Positions 26,702-36,610 are shown, counted from the first letter of the stretch. The stretch is DNA of 64,000 nucleotides from Hyphomicrobiales bacterium (GCA_900465685.1 UEGR01000007.1:642327-706326), one strand, 5' to 3'. Numbers and translations are program-made. Notes: a model not told the origin generated them from the letters alone.

Positions 26702-27130
26702 TCAGATGTCTTTGGCGTCGAGGCCGCCCATGCGGCAGACTTCGATCCATTCGTCTTCGGTCACCGGCTGCACAGACAGGCGCATGGAGGTGACAAGCGC
26801 CATGTTCTCAAGCTTAGGGTTCGCCTTGACGTCCTTCAGCGTAACAGGCTTCGGCACATCGCGGACGGCCTTGATGTCTACACAGTCCCAGCGCGGATCA
26901 TCGGTGGTGCTGTCGGGGTGCGACAAAGCGCAAACCTCGACAATGCCGACCACTTCGAGCCCTTCATTGGAATGATAGAAAAAGCCTTTGTCGCCGATTT
27001 TCATGGCGCGCATGTTGTTGCGCGCCAGATAATTGCGCACACCATCCCATTGCTCGCCCTTTTCGCCACGGGCCTTTTGCATTTCCCATGACCATTTGAA
27101 CGGTTCGGACTTGAACAGCCAGTATGCCAT
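26702..27130 (-). CDS. EVE-domain protein (thymocyte nuclear protein 1 type)
   Basis: 142 residues, all one EVE domain: MAYWLFKSEPFKWSWE at the N-terminus, WDGVRNYLARNNMRAMKIGDKGFFYHS, and IVEVCALSHPDSTTDDPRWDCVDI. EVE domains belong to the PUA-like fold and bind modified nucleobases in nucleic acid. The role of stand-alone bacterial forms is not firmly known. It sits between the YciI gene and the methyltransferase on the same strand. Confidence 0.93.
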   Translation of the reverse strand: MAYWLFKSEPFKWSWEMQKARGEKGEQWDGVRNYLARNNMRAMKIGDKGFFYHSNEGLEVVGIVEVCALSHPDSTTDDPRWDCVDIKAVRDVPKPVTLKDVKANPKLENMALVTSMRLSVQPVTEDEWIEVCRMGGLDAKDI

Positions 27131-27154
27131 TGCGTGTTCCCCGGTGCTTAAGCC

Positions 27155-27445
27155 TTAGGCGTTGGCAGGATTTTTGAACGTCCAGTTCCACGGGCGTACG
27201 GTGACGTCCTGAAACAGACCAGCTTTCGCATAGGGATCATTGGCGCCGATGGCGGCCGCTGCGGCCTTGTCTTCAGCTTCGACAACGAGAAGGCTGCCAT
27301 TTGGCTTGCCGTCTTCGCCGAGGAAGGGACCGGCAAACTTCAGCACATCGCCAAGGCTCGTAAGATATTCGAGATGCGTCGGGCGCGTATCGAGGCGCAC
27401 CTGCAAATGGTCGGGCTTGTCGTTGCAGAGAAGTGCAAAAAGCAT
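27155..27445 (-). CDS. YciI-family protein
   Basis: 96 residues with the YciI fold: MLFALLCNDKPDHLQVRLDTRPTHLEYL contains the conserved His of RxxHLxYL, and GSLLVVEAEDKAAAAAIGANDPYAKAGLF carries the DPY motif. Biochemical role unknown in most members. It starts 11 bases after the gpsA stop and is probably cotranscribed. Confidence 0.92.
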   Translation of the reverse strand: MLFALLCNDKPDHLQVRLDTRPTHLEYLTSLGDVLKFAGPFLGEDGKPNGSLLVVEAEDKAAAAAIGANDPYAKAGLFQDVTVRPWNWTFKNPANA

Positions 27446-27456
27446 CGTCTGGTCCT

Positions 27457-28443
27457 CTAGTCTTCGGTCTTGAGTGGTCGGTTGATGAGACTGGTTACAG
27501 CCTCATCGATGGTGATCTTCCCGCTGAGCAAAGCGCCAACCGCATCGATGATGGGTGCAGAAATGCCGTGCTTTTCGCACAGTTCCGCAGCAATAGGCGC
27601 GGTAGCGACACCTTCGGCCAGAGGCCGGTTGGTCAGGTCTTCGCCGCGTCCCAGCGCAAGACCGTAGGAATAGTTGCGCGATTGTGATGATGAGCATGTC
27701 AGCATCAGATCGCCGAGGCCGGAGAGCCCCATGATGGTTTCCGGCTTTGCGCCCATGGCTTGTCCGATACGGCGCAGTTCCGCGAAGCCGCGTGTGACGA
27801 GCGCTGCTTGCGCGCTCGCACCATAGCCGCGTCCGACAGCGGCGCCAGCGGCAATCGCCAGAACGTTTTTCAAAGCGCCGCCAATCTCGACGCCTTTAAG
27901 ATCGGTGGTCGAATAGCAGCGAAAAGCTGGACCAGAAAGAAGAGCTGCCAGCTTGTCGGCTGTGTCTGCATCTTCACAGGCAACCGTCACAGCCGTTGGC
28001 AGGCCGCGTGCAACATCGGTTGCAAAACTTGGGCCGGAAAGGGCAGCGATGCGGTGGTTCGGCAAAACTTCCGCCACCACTTCCGACATCAGGCGTCCGG
28101 TGCCGCGTTCAATTCCCTTGGCGCAAAGAACGACGGGCGCGGACTGTGGAATGAGGCCGCTCAGTTCGGAGAGGCCCACGCGCATTGCCTGTGCCGGGAC
28201 TACCGCCAAAACGGCGTCAGCACCGGTCACAACATCGGAAGCCTTGGTGCTGGCGCGAATACCGGCTGGCAGTTCGATGTCGCCCAGATAGCGCGGGTTG
28301 CGTCGGTTTTCGTTGATCGCTGCGACCGTGTCCGTAACACGGGCGTAAAGCCAGGCTTCGTGGCCGCTGGTCGCCGCCATGGCAGCAAGCGCCGTGCCCC
28401 ATGCGCCGCCACCGAGAACGGCGATCTTCGTGCGACCGCTCAT
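27457..28443 (-). CDS. gpsA: Glycerol-3-phosphate dehydrogenase [NAD(P)+]
   Basis: Reduces dihydroxyacetone phosphate to sn-glycerol-3-phosphate for phospholipid synthesis. 328 residues, normal. N-terminal [10 protein letters not shown] nucleotide loop, [28 protein letters not shown], and catalytic-region [13 protein letters not shown]. The ATG overlaps the tsaD stop by four bases (ATGA), a mark of translational coupling. Confidence 0.96.
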   Translation of the reverse strand: MSGRTKIAVLGGGAWGTALAAMAATSGHEAWLYARVTDTVAAINENRRNPRYLGDIELPAGIRASTKASDVVTGADAVLAVVPAQAMRVGLSELSGLIPQSAPVVLCAKGIERGTGRLMSEVVAEVLPNHRIAALSGPSFATDVARGLPTAVTVACEDADTADKLAALLSGPAFRCYSTTDLKGVEIGGALKNVLAIAAGAAVGRGYGASAQAALVTRGFAELRRIGQAMGAKPETIMGLSGLGDLMLTCSSSQSRNYSYGLALGRGEDLTNRPLAEGVATAPIAAELCEKHGISAPIIDAVGALLSGKITIDEAVTSLINRPLKTED

Positions 28444-29519
28444 GCTTTGGCTCCGCGCCGTCCCGTGCCGATCAGCGGCGCGGATTTTTCATCGAGCGGC
28501 CAGCGCGAGCGCGGCGCGATGGCAAGCGAATCCGGCATTTTGGTTGCGGCATGCTCGGCTCCAGCCCAGGCGATCATCGCTGCATTGTCGGTGCAAAGAT
28601 TGAGCGGCGGTGCGATAAAGCTGAAGCCGTGTCTGGCGCAGAGCTGCTCCAGCGAAGCTCGCAAGGTCTTGTTGGCGGCCACACCGCCCGCGACCACCAG
28701 CGACGGTGTCGCGCAGTCCGGAAATTCTGCCTTGAAACGTTCGAGCGAACGTCCGACCCGGTCGGCAAGCGTATCGGCCACTGCGGCCTGAAACGAGGCG
28801 CAAATATCGGCGACATCCTGATCGCTGAGCGGCACCAGTTCGCTTGCCGTCTGGCGCACGGCGGTCTTGAGACCGGAAAATGAAAAATCGAGCCGCGCTT
28901 CGCCTTTCAGCGGTCGGGGCAGGGCAAAGCGCTTGGGATCGCCCTGAAGCGCCATGCGCTCAACCGCCGGACCGCCGGGATAAGGCAGGCCGAGAAGCTT
29001 CGCCGTCTTGTCGAAGGCTTCACCCAGCGCATCATCAATCGTGGTGCCGAGGCGCTCATAATCATTAAGTCCGCGCACCAGCACCATCTGCGTGTGACCA
29101 CCCGAAACCAGCAGCAGCAGATAGGGAAATTCGAGCTTGTCGGTCAGCCGCGCCGTCAGCGCGTGGCCTTCGAGATGGTTTACAGCATAGAACGGCTTTT
29201 GCGCAGCCATGGCGAGCGCCTTGGCCGTCATCAGGCCGACGATCAGCCCACCGATCAGGCCGGGACCGGCGGTGGCTGCCACGGCATCCACATCATCGAG
29301 CTGCATATCCGCATCCTGCAAGGCGCGCGCGACCAGCCGGTCCAGCGCCTCGACATGTGCGCGTGCCGCAATTTCCGGCACAACGCCGCCATAAGGCTCG
29401 TGTTCGGCGATCTGGCTCAGAACCACATTGGACAGAATACGGCCTTCACCCTTATCGTTGCGTTCAACGATAGCGGCGGCTGTTTCGTCGCAACTGGTTT
29501 CTATTCCAAGAATGCGCAT
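28440..29519 (-). CDS. tsaD: tRNA N6-threonylcarbamoyladenosine transferase TsaD
   Basis: Transfers threonylcarbamoyl to A37 of tRNAs that read ANN codons, with TsaB/TsaE. 359 residues. ASKHA fold with [15 protein letters not shown] at the N-terminus, the metal-binding HLEGH, the nucleotide loop [11 protein letters not shown], and [13 protein letters not shown]. First gene of a minus-strand run with gpsA, YciI, EVE and the ETF-type methyltransferase. Divergent from hemC with 69 bases between the starts. Confidence 0.97.
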   Translation of the reverse strand: MRILGIETSCDETAAAIVERNDKGEGRILSNVVLSQIAEHEPYGGVVPEIAARAHVEALDRLVARALQDADMQLDDVDAVAATAGPGLIGGLIVGLMTAKALAMAAQKPFYAVNHLEGHALTARLTDKLEFPYLLLLVSGGHTQMVLVRGLNDYERLGTTIDDALGEAFDKTAKLLGLPYPGGPAVERMALQGDPKRFALPRPLKGEARLDFSFSGLKTAVRQTASELVPLSDQDVADICASFQAAVADTLADRVGRSLERFKAEFPDCATPSLVVAGGVAANKTLRASLEQLCARHGFSFIAPPLNLCTDNAAMIAWAGAEHAATKMPDSLAIAPRSRWPLDEKSAPLIGTGRRGAKA

Positions 29520-29588
29520 TTGCGGTTAGACCCTGCCAGTCTCATATTTCTGATACGTCAAGCAACCCGGTACCATGGACGACGCAAT

Positions 29589-30518
29589 ATGCAAACACCA
29601 TCCTTGAAGATTGGCACACGCGGTAGCAAGCTGGCTCTGGCTCAAGCTCACGAGACGCGTCGCCGCCTGATGGAAGCGCATGGCTTGCCGGAAGAGGCAA
29701 TCGAGATTTTGCCCATGTCCACGGCGGGCGACCGCATTCAGGACCGCCCGCTCTCGGAAGTCGGCGGCAAGGGGCTTTTCACCGAGGAAATCGAGCAGGC
29801 GCTGAAGGACGGACGTATCGATCTCGCCGTTCATTCGACCAAGGATATGCCGACTGTCTTGCCTGAAGGCTTGCATCTTTCCGTCTTTCTCGAACGCGAA
29901 GACCCGCGCGATGCCTTCATCGGTCGCACGGCCAAGCGGTTCATGGATTTGCCGCAGGGCGCCGTCGTTGGTTCGTCGTCACTGCGCCGTCAGGCGCTGA
30001 TCCGGCGCCTTCGCCCGGACATTCAGGTGGTGATGTATCGCGGCAATGTCGATACCCGTTTGCGAAAACTTGAAGCAGGCGAGGTTGATGGAACCTTTCT
30101 GGCCTGTGCAGGTCTGAAGCGGCTGGGCCTTGATGCAGCGATTACCGAACTGGTGGATCCGCTGACCTTCCCGCCCGCGCCGGGACAGGGCGCCATCGGT
30201 ATTGAAAGCCGCATCGGCGATGCGCGCATTGATGAGCTGCTGGCACCGTTGGCGCATCGCGACACGCAGGTAGCCCTTGCCTGCGAACGCGCGTTTTTGG
30301 GCGCGCTTGACGGCTCCTGCCGCACGCCGATTGCCGGGCTTGCCACTGTGGACGGCGACAAGGTGCATTTCCATGGCATGATCCTGACGCCCGATGGCAC
30401 AAAGGCGCATGAAGTGACGCTCGACGGCACGGCATCGGAAGCGGCGGCGCTTGGGATTGAGGCTGCAAGTCAGGTTCGTGCCGCTGCCGGTCCGCATTTC
30501 TTCACCGACTGGGATTGA
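29589..30518 (+). CDS. hemC: Porphobilinogen deaminase (hydroxymethylbilane synthase)
   Basis: Joins four porphobilinogens into hydroxymethylbilane in heme synthesis. 309 residues from the ATG at 29589; the frame stays open far upstream, opposite tsaD, but has no family similarity there. [40 protein letters not shown] and SSLRRQALI are present. The dipyrromethane cofactor cysteine is C244 ([11 protein letters not shown]). Overlaps hemD. Confidence 0.97.
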   Translation: MQTPSLKIGTRGSKLALAQAHETRRRLMEAHGLPEEAIEILPMSTAGDRIQDRPLSEVGGKGLFTEEIEQALKDGRIDLAVHSTKDMPTVLPEGLHLSVFLEREDPRDAFIGRTAKRFMDLPQGAVVGSSSLRRQALIRRLRPDIQVVMYRGNVDTRLRKLEAGEVDGTFLACAGLKRLGLDAAITELVDPLTFPPAPGQGAIGIESRIGDARIDELLAPLAHRDTQVALACERAFLGALDGSCRTPIAGLATVDGDKVHFHGMILTPDGTKAHEVTLDGTASEAAALGIEAASQVRAAAGPHFFTDWD

Positions 30519-31249
30519 TCTTGACCGGGCCGGGCGCAGCCATAGCAGGCAGGCGGGTTCTGGTGACGAGGCCAGAACCGGCGGCCCTGCTGACCGCCGC
30601 GAAACTCACTGATGCGGGTTTCGAGCCGGTGCTTCTGCCGCTCAGCCGCACGGTCACAATGGCTTTTTCCCTGCCTGATACCCGTTTCGACGCATTGACG
30701 GTGACAAGCGCCAATGCGTTTCGCCATGCGGGGCATGCTTTGCCGCAACGCGATATGCCGCTCTTCGCCGTTGGCGAGGGTACGGCGCGCGGCGCGCGTG
30801 AGGCGGGCTTCACCGATGTGGTCGACGGTGGCGGTGATGCGGTGCGTCTTGCTGAAACCATGCGTAAGGTTTTGCCGCAAGGCGCGCGCATTCTCTATCT
30901 GGCGGGGCGCGTTCGCCAGCCGATTTTCGAAGAACGTGTATCCGCAGCTGGTCTCGATATGACCGTGTGCGATGTCTATGATATCGAAACCATCGATTAT
31001 TCGCGTGATGAACTTCAGCGCATATTGGGCACGCAACCGCTTGCGGCTGTGATGCTCTATTCCGGTGTGGCGGCGGAAGAATTTACCGCCGCGATGGGCG
31101 AGATTGCCCCGCCTTTTAACGAAAAGACCCGTTTTTTGTGTATATCGGCGCGTGTGGCCGCAAAACTGCCCGCCGAATGGCAGACGAATGCGCTGGTCGC
31201 AGAACAGCCGGACGAGAAAGGACTTTTCCGCCTGTTTTCCAAACTTTGA
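30515..31249 (+). CDS. hemD: Uroporphyrinogen-III synthase
   Basis: Closes and inverts ring D of hydroxymethylbilane. About 244 residues, HemD length. The family is poorly conserved; [19 protein letters not shown] at the start, [13 protein letters not shown], and [15 protein letters not shown] support it, together with its position between hemC and mic60. No ATG is available: the start is TTG at 30515, overlapping the hemC stop, or TTG at 30521. Confidence 0.9.
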   Translation: MILTGPGAAIAGRRVLVTRPEPAALLTAAKLTDAGFEPVLLPLSRTVTMAFSLPDTRFDALTVTSANAFRHAGHALPQRDMPLFAVGEGTARGAREAGFTDVVDGGGDAVRLAETMRKVLPQGARILYLAGRVRQPIFEERVSAAGLDMTVCDVYDIETIDYSRDELQRILGTQPLAAVMLYSGVAAEEFTAAMGEIAPPFNEKTRFLCISARVAAKLPAEWQTNALVAEQPDEKGLFRLFSKL

Positions 31250-31342
31250 CTCTTTTAGACGCAACCTTCCTGCGACAGAGGATTTTATCTGTTAGAGTCA
31301 CATAGAGTCACCGGCAGGCAATCGACGATTACGAGAGGACCC

Positions 31343-32749
31343 ATGGCGAAATCCGGCACCCCGCGACATTCCAAACCGGCCCGCAATCCCGTGACGATCA
31401 ATCTCGATCCGTCTGATGTAAAGCGTGTCGATGAACAGACGGGAGCCAGGGCGACTCCGCCCGCCGAGCCGGTCGGCAACTTTGCTCAAGCAACAGCAAC
31501 CAAGCCCGCTGAGGCGAAAGCCGCCGAAACGAAATCTGGGCCAAAGCCAGAACCGAAACCGGCTGCAAGTACCTCAAATGCCGCCAGTCCGCCTTTTACC
31601 GCAGGCGTCAAGCCGGAAGCGGAAAAGCCGCGTTCAACCTCCAGCGCATCGTGCACTGTGCCGCCAATCAGCAATGCCAATCAGGGTTCCAGCCCGAAAT
31701 CCACATCCGGTGCATCGCATCTTCTGGCCGGCATTGCCGGTGGCGTTATCGCGCTCGGCGGCATGTTTGCGCTTCAATGGGGTAATGTCATTCCGTCGCC
31801 CGGCGCGCGCGTGACTGCCGAGCAACTGGCGCAGATGGAGCAGCAGATCGCCGATCTGCGCACCAATCCAACGCCTGCGCCGCTCGATGCGGCAAGCCGC
31901 ACGCAATTTGCCGATTTACAGAAGAATGTTCAGGCCGCAGAGATCAAGGCGGAAGCGGTCGCGGGCACCCTCACGCAATTGCAGCAGCAGGTCGAAACAC
32001 TGCCGCAGGCGACTGGAGGTGCAGCTTCGGGTGATATTGAAGCGCTGACCGGACGTCTCGACGCGCTGGAATCGAAATTGTCGGCAGCCCAGAATCAGGC
32101 TGATCAGGCCGCAGCCGGTGTTTCGGGCAATAGCGGCACAATTTCTTCGCTCGAATCAAAACTGACCTCCTTGCAGGCAAAGGTCGGCGAAGCTGCCCGC
32201 CAGCCGGATGCGACAGCGCTGATCGCGGCCAATGCGCTGAAGACGGCCATTGATCGTGGCGGTTCGTTCAAGGTTGAACTCGATACTTATGCTTCACTTG
32301 CGCCGCAGGATAGTTCGGTCGAGGGCCTCAAGCCATTTGCCGATACGGGCGTGCCGACAGTGGCCGACCTAAACGCCTGGTTTGGCCCGGTTGCCAATCG
32401 CATTGTCGCGACCGAAAACAAGCTGCCCGCCGATGCGGGTGTTTGGGATCAGCTGGTTGCCAGCGCCAAGGGGCTGGTAAGTGTTCGCCCTGTCGCGGGC
32501 AATGTGGAAGGCGAGGGCGTCGGTCCGACGACTGCCCGCATGGAAGCCGCACTCCACGCAGGTGATCTGGAACGCGCCATCGGTGAATGGGAGAAACTGC
32601 CCGCCGATGCTAAAGCCGTTTCGGGAGAATTTGCGAACCAGATGAAAGTGCGCCGCGATGCCGATGCGCTGATCCAGCGTCTGGTTGCGGACAGCCTCAA
32701 GCCAAAGACGCCGACTGACGCGGGCGCTGCGGCACCAGCGGGTAATTAA
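31343..32749 (+). CDS. Mitofilin/Mic60-like inner-membrane protein
   Basis: 468 residues. A cytoplasmic N-terminal part rich in Ala, Pro, Lys and Glu (1-125), one membrane segment at about 128-150 (LLAGIAGGVIALGGMFALQWG), then a periplasmic coiled coil (about 160-290) and a C-terminal mitofilin-type helical domain. Alphaproteobacterial homologues of mitochondrial Mic60 occur exactly here, between hemD and hemY, and shape intracytoplasmic membranes in photosynthetic species. The function in a non-photosynthetic bacterium is inferred to be membrane or envelope organisation. Confidence 0.87.
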   Translation: MAKSGTPRHSKPARNPVTINLDPSDVKRVDEQTGARATPPAEPVGNFAQATATKPAEAKAAETKSGPKPEPKPAASTSNAASPPFTAGVKPEAEKPRSTSSASCTVPPISNANQGSSPKSTSGASHLLAGIAGGVIALGGMFALQWGNVIPSPGARVTAEQLAQMEQQIADLRTNPTPAPLDAASRTQFADLQKNVQAAEIKAEAVAGTLTQLQQQVETLPQATGGAASGDIEALTGRLDALESKLSAAQNQADQAAAGVSGNSGTISSLESKLTSLQAKVGEAARQPDATALIAANALKTAIDRGGSFKVELDTYASLAPQDSSVEGLKPFADTGVPTVADLNAWFGPVANRIVATENKLPADAGVWDQLVASAKGLVSVRPVAGNVEGEGVGPTTARMEAALHAGDLERAIGEWEKLPADAKAVSGEFANQMKVRRDADALIQRLVADSLKPKTPTDAGAAAPAGN

Positions 32750-32761
32750 GGGGGCGGGCCG

Positions 32762-34399
32762 ATGCTGCGTGTTTTATTCTATCTACTGATCGTTGTGGCC
32801 CTTGGTTTCGGCTTTGCATGGCTGGCCGATCGTCCGGGTGAGCTGGATGTCGTTTTCGCGGGCAACCACTATAACGTGCCGCTGATTACTGCGGTTGCCG
32901 GTATCGTGGCCATCGTGGCGGCGATCCTGCTTTTGTGGTGGCTGGTGAAGAGCATTATCCAGTCGCCCTACACGCTGCGCCGTCATTTCCGGGCGCGCAA
33001 GCGCGACCGTGGATATCAGTCGCTTTCGACCGGCCTCATCGCTGCCGGTGCGGGCGATGCCGAGGCCGCGCGCCGCATGACCAAGCAGGCTGGAAAATTG
33101 CTGAATTCCGATCAGGAGCCGCTCATCAAGCTTCTGGAAGCGCAGACGGCGATGCTGGAAGGCCGCACGGACGATGCCCGCAAGGGGTTTGAGGCCATGC
33201 TGGAAGATCCGGAAACCAAGCTTCTGGGCCTGCGCGGGCTTTACATTGAGGCCCAGCGCGTTGGTGCGATTGAAGCCGCACGCCATTATGCTTCGGAAGC
33301 TGCCAAGCAAGCTCCGCAACTAGAATGGGCGTCATCTGCGGTTATGGGCCAGTTCTGCGCTGATGGCGATTGGGACGGGGCGCTGAAGCTGGTTGAGGCG
33401 CGCAAGCAGGCGCTGGCGCACAGCAAAGATACGGTGAAGAAGGAGCGCGCCGCGCTGCTGACGGCCAAGGCCATGGCAACGCTGAATGTGGATCACGCCC
33501 ACGCACGCACCATGGCGCTGGAGGCAAACAAGCTCGCGCCAGATCTGGTGCCCGCCGCCGTGGTGGCCGCACAGGCGCTGTTTAGCGATGGCGAAGTGCG
33601 CAAGGGTTCCAAGCTTCTGGAAGCGGCATGGAAGCGTTTCCCGCATCCGGATATCGCTTCCGCTTATGTCTATGCCCGCGCTGGCGACACGGCGCAGGAC
33701 CGTTTGAAACGCGCGCGGCATCTGGTTTCGCTGCGTTCCAACACAGCCGAAGGCAGTCTTGTGCTGGCGCGCGCGGCTTATGAAGCCGGAGATTTCAAGG
33801 CAGCGCGCGACAGTGCCGATCAGGTGCTGAGGGCGCGTCCGACGGAAAGCGTCTATTTGCTGCTGGCCGATATTGAGGAAGCCGAGACTGGCGATCAGGG
33901 CAAGGTGCGTCAGTGGCTAGCCCGGGCCGTCAAGGCGCCACGTGATCCCGCCTGGACTGCCGATGGTTATGTGTCGGAACGCTGGTCGCCGGTCTCGCCG
34001 GTCACCGGTCGCCTGAACAGTTTTGAATGGAAAGTTCCGGTGGTCGAGCTTGCCCCGGTTGTTGAGGCGGAAGAGCCGGAGATCAAGGGGCCAATTCCCG
34101 ATGACAAAGCGCCAGTGCCCGTTGTGGTAACACCGCCTGCTCGCGAAGCGCGAGTGAAAGCAGCTCCCCAAATCGACGTGGTGGAGGCCGAAGTGGTCGT
34201 TCCCGACGCAGAACCGGTCAAAGCTTCCCCTCCCGCGCCTGCTCAGAAACGCGATGAAATTCCGCAACCGCCTCTTGATGCGTCGCCCATTGATGATGGT
34301 AACGACGAGGACAAGCGCGGTCATTTCGTCGTCGATGATCCAGGTGTGGATCAAAACAGTACACCACGCAAGGCGCAGGGCGGCTTGCGGCTCTTTTAA
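32762..34399 (+). CDS. hemY: HemY-like TPR membrane protein
   Basis: 545 residues. Two N-terminal membrane helices (MLRVLFYLLIVVALGFGFAWL; about 41-62) and the HemY_N signature SPYTLRRHFRARKRDRGYQSLSTGLIAAGAGD, followed by TPR-type helices to about 420 and a disordered Pro/Val/Glu-rich tail. It is named for its place with heme genes; an exact biochemical activity is not established, and it is not the protoporphyrinogen oxidase also called HemY. Starts 12 bases after mic60, GGGGGCGGGCCG being a poor ribosome site. Confidence 0.9.
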   Translation: MLRVLFYLLIVVALGFGFAWLADRPGELDVVFAGNHYNVPLITAVAGIVAIVAAILLLWWLVKSIIQSPYTLRRHFRARKRDRGYQSLSTGLIAAGAGDAEAARRMTKQAGKLLNSDQEPLIKLLEAQTAMLEGRTDDARKGFEAMLEDPETKLLGLRGLYIEAQRVGAIEAARHYASEAAKQAPQLEWASSAVMGQFCADGDWDGALKLVEARKQALAHSKDTVKKERAALLTAKAMATLNVDHAHARTMALEANKLAPDLVPAAVVAAQALFSDGEVRKGSKLLEAAWKRFPHPDIASAYVYARAGDTAQDRLKRARHLVSLRSNTAEGSLVLARAAYEAGDFKAARDSADQVLRARPTESVYLLLADIEEAETGDQGKVRQWLARAVKAPRDPAWTADGYVSERWSPVSPVTGRLNSFEWKVPVVELAPVVEAEEPEIKGPIPDDKAPVPVVVTPPAREARVKAAPQIDVVEAEVVVPDAEPVKASPPAPAQKRDEIPQPPLDASPIDDGNDEDKRGHFVVDDPGVDQNSTPRKAQGGLRLF

Positions 34400-34418
34400 G
34401 CCGCTTCCGCTTTAGCAA

Positions 34419-34479
34419 AGCGTTGCTTAAAAACAACGCTGGCGGCGTCATCTGCTGCGAACCGTCTTTCATGACGGTT
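34419..34479 (+). terminator. Two hairpins after hemY
   Basis: AGCGTTG/CAACGCT (34419-34440) and AACCGTC/GACGGTT (34460-34479), the second followed by T-rich sequence. They probably end the hemCD-mic60-hemY transcript. The 180-base gap holds no gene. Confidence 0.6.
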
Positions 34480-34579
34480 TGTCGCGTTGTCTGCCGTGTT
34501 TCCCCGGTTAGGTTCGCAGATATGAAGAGCAGCGTTTCTCTATGGGGTGCGTCTGTATTGATATGTCTGGCGAGGGTGA

Positions 34580-35062
34580 ATGTTCGATCGTCTGTTGGAA
34601 TTTTTGAAGGAGCTGCCCGGCAACGGTTTTCGTGACCGCAAGGGTGATATTTCCAATGACGATCCCAAGCTTGCCGCAGCTGCCCTGCTGTTCCACATCA
34701 TGGATGTCGATGGCGAGACGCGTGAGAGCGAGCGCAAGAAGCTCGCGGCGATGCTGTCGCTGAAATATAATCTCAAAGGCGATGCGCTGAAGAAGCTGAT
34801 CAAGGCCGCCGAAGTGGCCGACAGCGAGGCCATCGATTTTTCAAGCTTCACATCCGTTCTCAAGCGCCAGCTCGACTATAATGCGCGGCTCGATTTCGTG
34901 GGGCTGATGTGGGAAATGGTCTATGCCGATGGCGATGTCAGCGAAGTGGAAGCGGACGTGACATGGCGTATCGCGGAGCTTATCGGCATCCGCGAAGACG
35001 ACCGCAATGCTCTTCAGGCACGGGTACAAATAGAAAAGGCGAGCCGTAGCTCGCCCTTTTGA
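34580..35062 (+). CDS. TerB-family protein
   Basis: 160 residues with one TerB domain (about 30-150). LAAAALLFHIMDVDGETRESERKKLAAML and MWEMVYADGDVSEVEADVTWRIAELIG show the paired acidic motifs (D-x-D-G and D-G) of the family, which may bind metal. Named after tellurite resistance, but solitary TerB proteins have no proven role. The last codons and the stop lie inside the downstream terminator hairpin, which is unusual. Confidence 0.85.
   Translation: MFDRLLEFLKELPGNGFRDRKGDISNDDPKLAAAALLFHIMDVDGETRESERKKLAAMLSLKYNLKGDALKKLIKAAEVADSEAIDFSSFTSVLKRQLDYNARLDFVGLMWEMVYADGDVSEVEADVTWRIAELIGIREDDRNALQARVQIEKASRSSPF
35034..35060. terminator. Bidirectional terminator overlapping the TerB stop
   Basis: AAAAGGCGAGC-CGTA-GCTCGCCCTTTT. 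An A run before and a T run after the stem suit both the TerB gene (+) and the MFS gene (-, ends at 35066). The TGA stop of TerB begins at the last T. Confidence 0.9.
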
Positions 35063-35065
35063 TCA

Positions 35066-36307
35066 TCAAGTCCGCCCTTGCAAGTGGCGGGCTTTGCGCA
35101 ATTGCGGGAACATGGCTGCCCAGATCATCGCGACCGCGATGGAGCCGACGCCGCCGATCACCACAGCCGGAACCGCGCCGAGCGCCGCTGCCATCAGGCC
35201 CGCGCGGAATTCGCCCAGTTCGTTCGACGCGCCGACGAAAACCATATTCACGGCATTGACGCGTCCGCGAACATGATCCGGCGTCCAGAGCTGCATCAGC
35301 GTTTCGCGAATATAGACGCTGATCATATCGGCAGCACCCGCCAGCGCCAGTGCGACGACGGAAAGCCAGGTCAGTGTTGAAACACCGAAAATGATGTTGA
35401 ACAGGCCGAAAAACGCGACGAACACGAACATCACGCGGCCCGCATGATCGCGGATCGGATGACCGGCCAGCCAGATTGCGGTCAGAACCGCGCCGATGCC
35501 GGGTGCTGAACGCAGCAGGCCAAGCCCCCACGGACCGAGATCGAGAATATCCCGCGCATAGATCGGCAATAGTGCGACCGTACCGCCGAGCAGCACCGCA
35601 AAAAGATCGAGCGAGATCGCACCCAGAACGATCTTTTCCTTCCAGATATAGCGGAAGCCGGCGAGCATGCTCGACATGGAGCGCTCTTCCGTCAGCGTGT
35701 GCTGTTTCGGTTTCGGGATAGAGAAGGTGAGAACCGCAGCCGCGATCAGGAAGATTGTGGCCACACAATAGGCCGCAACCGGCGAGATGCCATAGAGCAA
35801 ACCGCCAGCAACCGGGCCGACAATGGTTGCGACCTGCCAGGCAGACGAATTCCACGATACCGCATTTGCAAAGTCTTCGGTTGGAACGAGGTTCACGACG
35901 AGCGATGCCGAGGACGGTCCGAGGAAGGCGCGTGCGATACCGAAGAGCAGAAGGCAGGCAAACACGGTCATCGGCTCGAACAGGCCCGCCAGCGTCAGTG
36001 AGAGCAGCAAAGCCGTGACGACAGCTTCCAGAACCAGCGACAGCCCCATGATCAGGCGTCTGCCGAAACGGTCGGCTGTTGCGCCGGTCACCAGAACAAG
36101 CAGCAATGCAGGCAGAAACTGCACCAGCCCGACCATGCCCAGATTGAAGGCATCGCGGGTCTGGTCATAAATCTGCCAGCCGACCGAAACGCTGACAATC
36201 TGCACCGCGAAGGCGCTCAGAAAGCGCGCGCCCCAGTATTTCTTGAATGACGAGTGGCGGAATGCTGCGTAGCGATCCGCAGAAGAAGCATCAGTTGAGG
36301 GGGACAT
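35066..36307 (-). CDS. MFS exporter (MFS_3/EntS-like)
   Basis: 413 residues with 10-12 membrane segments. FRHSSFKKYWGARFLSAFAVQIVSVSVGWQIYDQTRD at the start and GATADRFGRRLIMGLSL, with the MFS motif A region between helices 2 and 3 (D-R-x-G-R-R), identify it. This subfamily includes enterobactin exporter EntS and macrolide or drug exporters; the substrate is unknown. The gene is monocistronic. Repeats fill the region upstream. Confidence 0.9.
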   Translation of the reverse strand: MSPSTDASSADRYAAFRHSSFKKYWGARFLSAFAVQIVSVSVGWQIYDQTRDAFNLGMVGLVQFLPALLLVLVTGATADRFGRRLIMGLSLVLEAVVTALLLSLTLAGLFEPMTVFACLLLFGIARAFLGPSSASLVVNLVPTEDFANAVSWNSSAWQVATIVGPVAGGLLYGISPVAAYCVATIFLIAAAVLTFSIPKPKQHTLTEERSMSSMLAGFRYIWKEKIVLGAISLDLFAVLLGGTVALLPIYARDILDLGPWGLGLLRSAPGIGAVLTAIWLAGHPIRDHAGRVMFVFVAFFGLFNIIFGVSTLTWLSVVALALAGAADMISVYIRETLMQLWTPDHVRGRVNAVNMVFVGASNELGEFRAGLMAAALGAVPAVVIGGVGSIAVAMIWAAMFPQLRKARHLQGRT

Positions 36308-36402
36308 TGCTCAAGACATCGAGAGGAAAGATGCTTGTTACTTACAGCATCCTTCCCATGATCGGAATCACTTTTTTGGTGGCAAATGTTTCGCCCCTGT
36401 TT

Positions 36403-36473
36403 CTAGAGGTCTGATTCCAACATTTGCGTCCTTCGGTTCAAGCGCTGAGCAAATGTTGGAATCAGACCACTAG
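36403..36473. repeat. CTAG-bounded palindrome 1
   Basis: 25-base arms, CTAGAGGTCTGATTCCAACA.. against its complement, with a single mismatch (A against T at the fifth base), around a 21-base loop. Lies in the gap between two minus-strand genes (MFS and aquaporin). Confidence 0.85.
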
Positions 36474-36486
36474 CAAGTATAAGTAT

Positions 36487-36564
36487 CTAGTGGATTTTTC
36501 GAATTTGACGTTTGAAACAGCATCTATGTCAGTCGGGATTCAAACGTCAGATTCAATCCACTAG
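36487..36564. repeat. CTAG-bounded palindrome 2
   Basis: The left arm CTAGTGGATT(TTTC)GAATTTGACG.. pairs with the right arm except for a 4-base insertion and one mismatch. It shares the CTAGTGG edge with palindrome 1 but has different inner sequence. The two stand 13 bases apart. Confidence 0.82.
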
Positions 36565-36582
36565 GGGCGAAAAATCTTCAAA

Positions 36583-36610
36583 TAAAAAAAGGCCGACATG
36601 AAGCCGGCCT
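36583..36610 (-). terminator. Rho-independent terminator of the aquaporin gene
   Basis: Read on the minus strand: AGGCCGGC-TTCAT-GTCGGCCT (8 pairs with one G-T), then a run of T. Confidence 0.92.
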
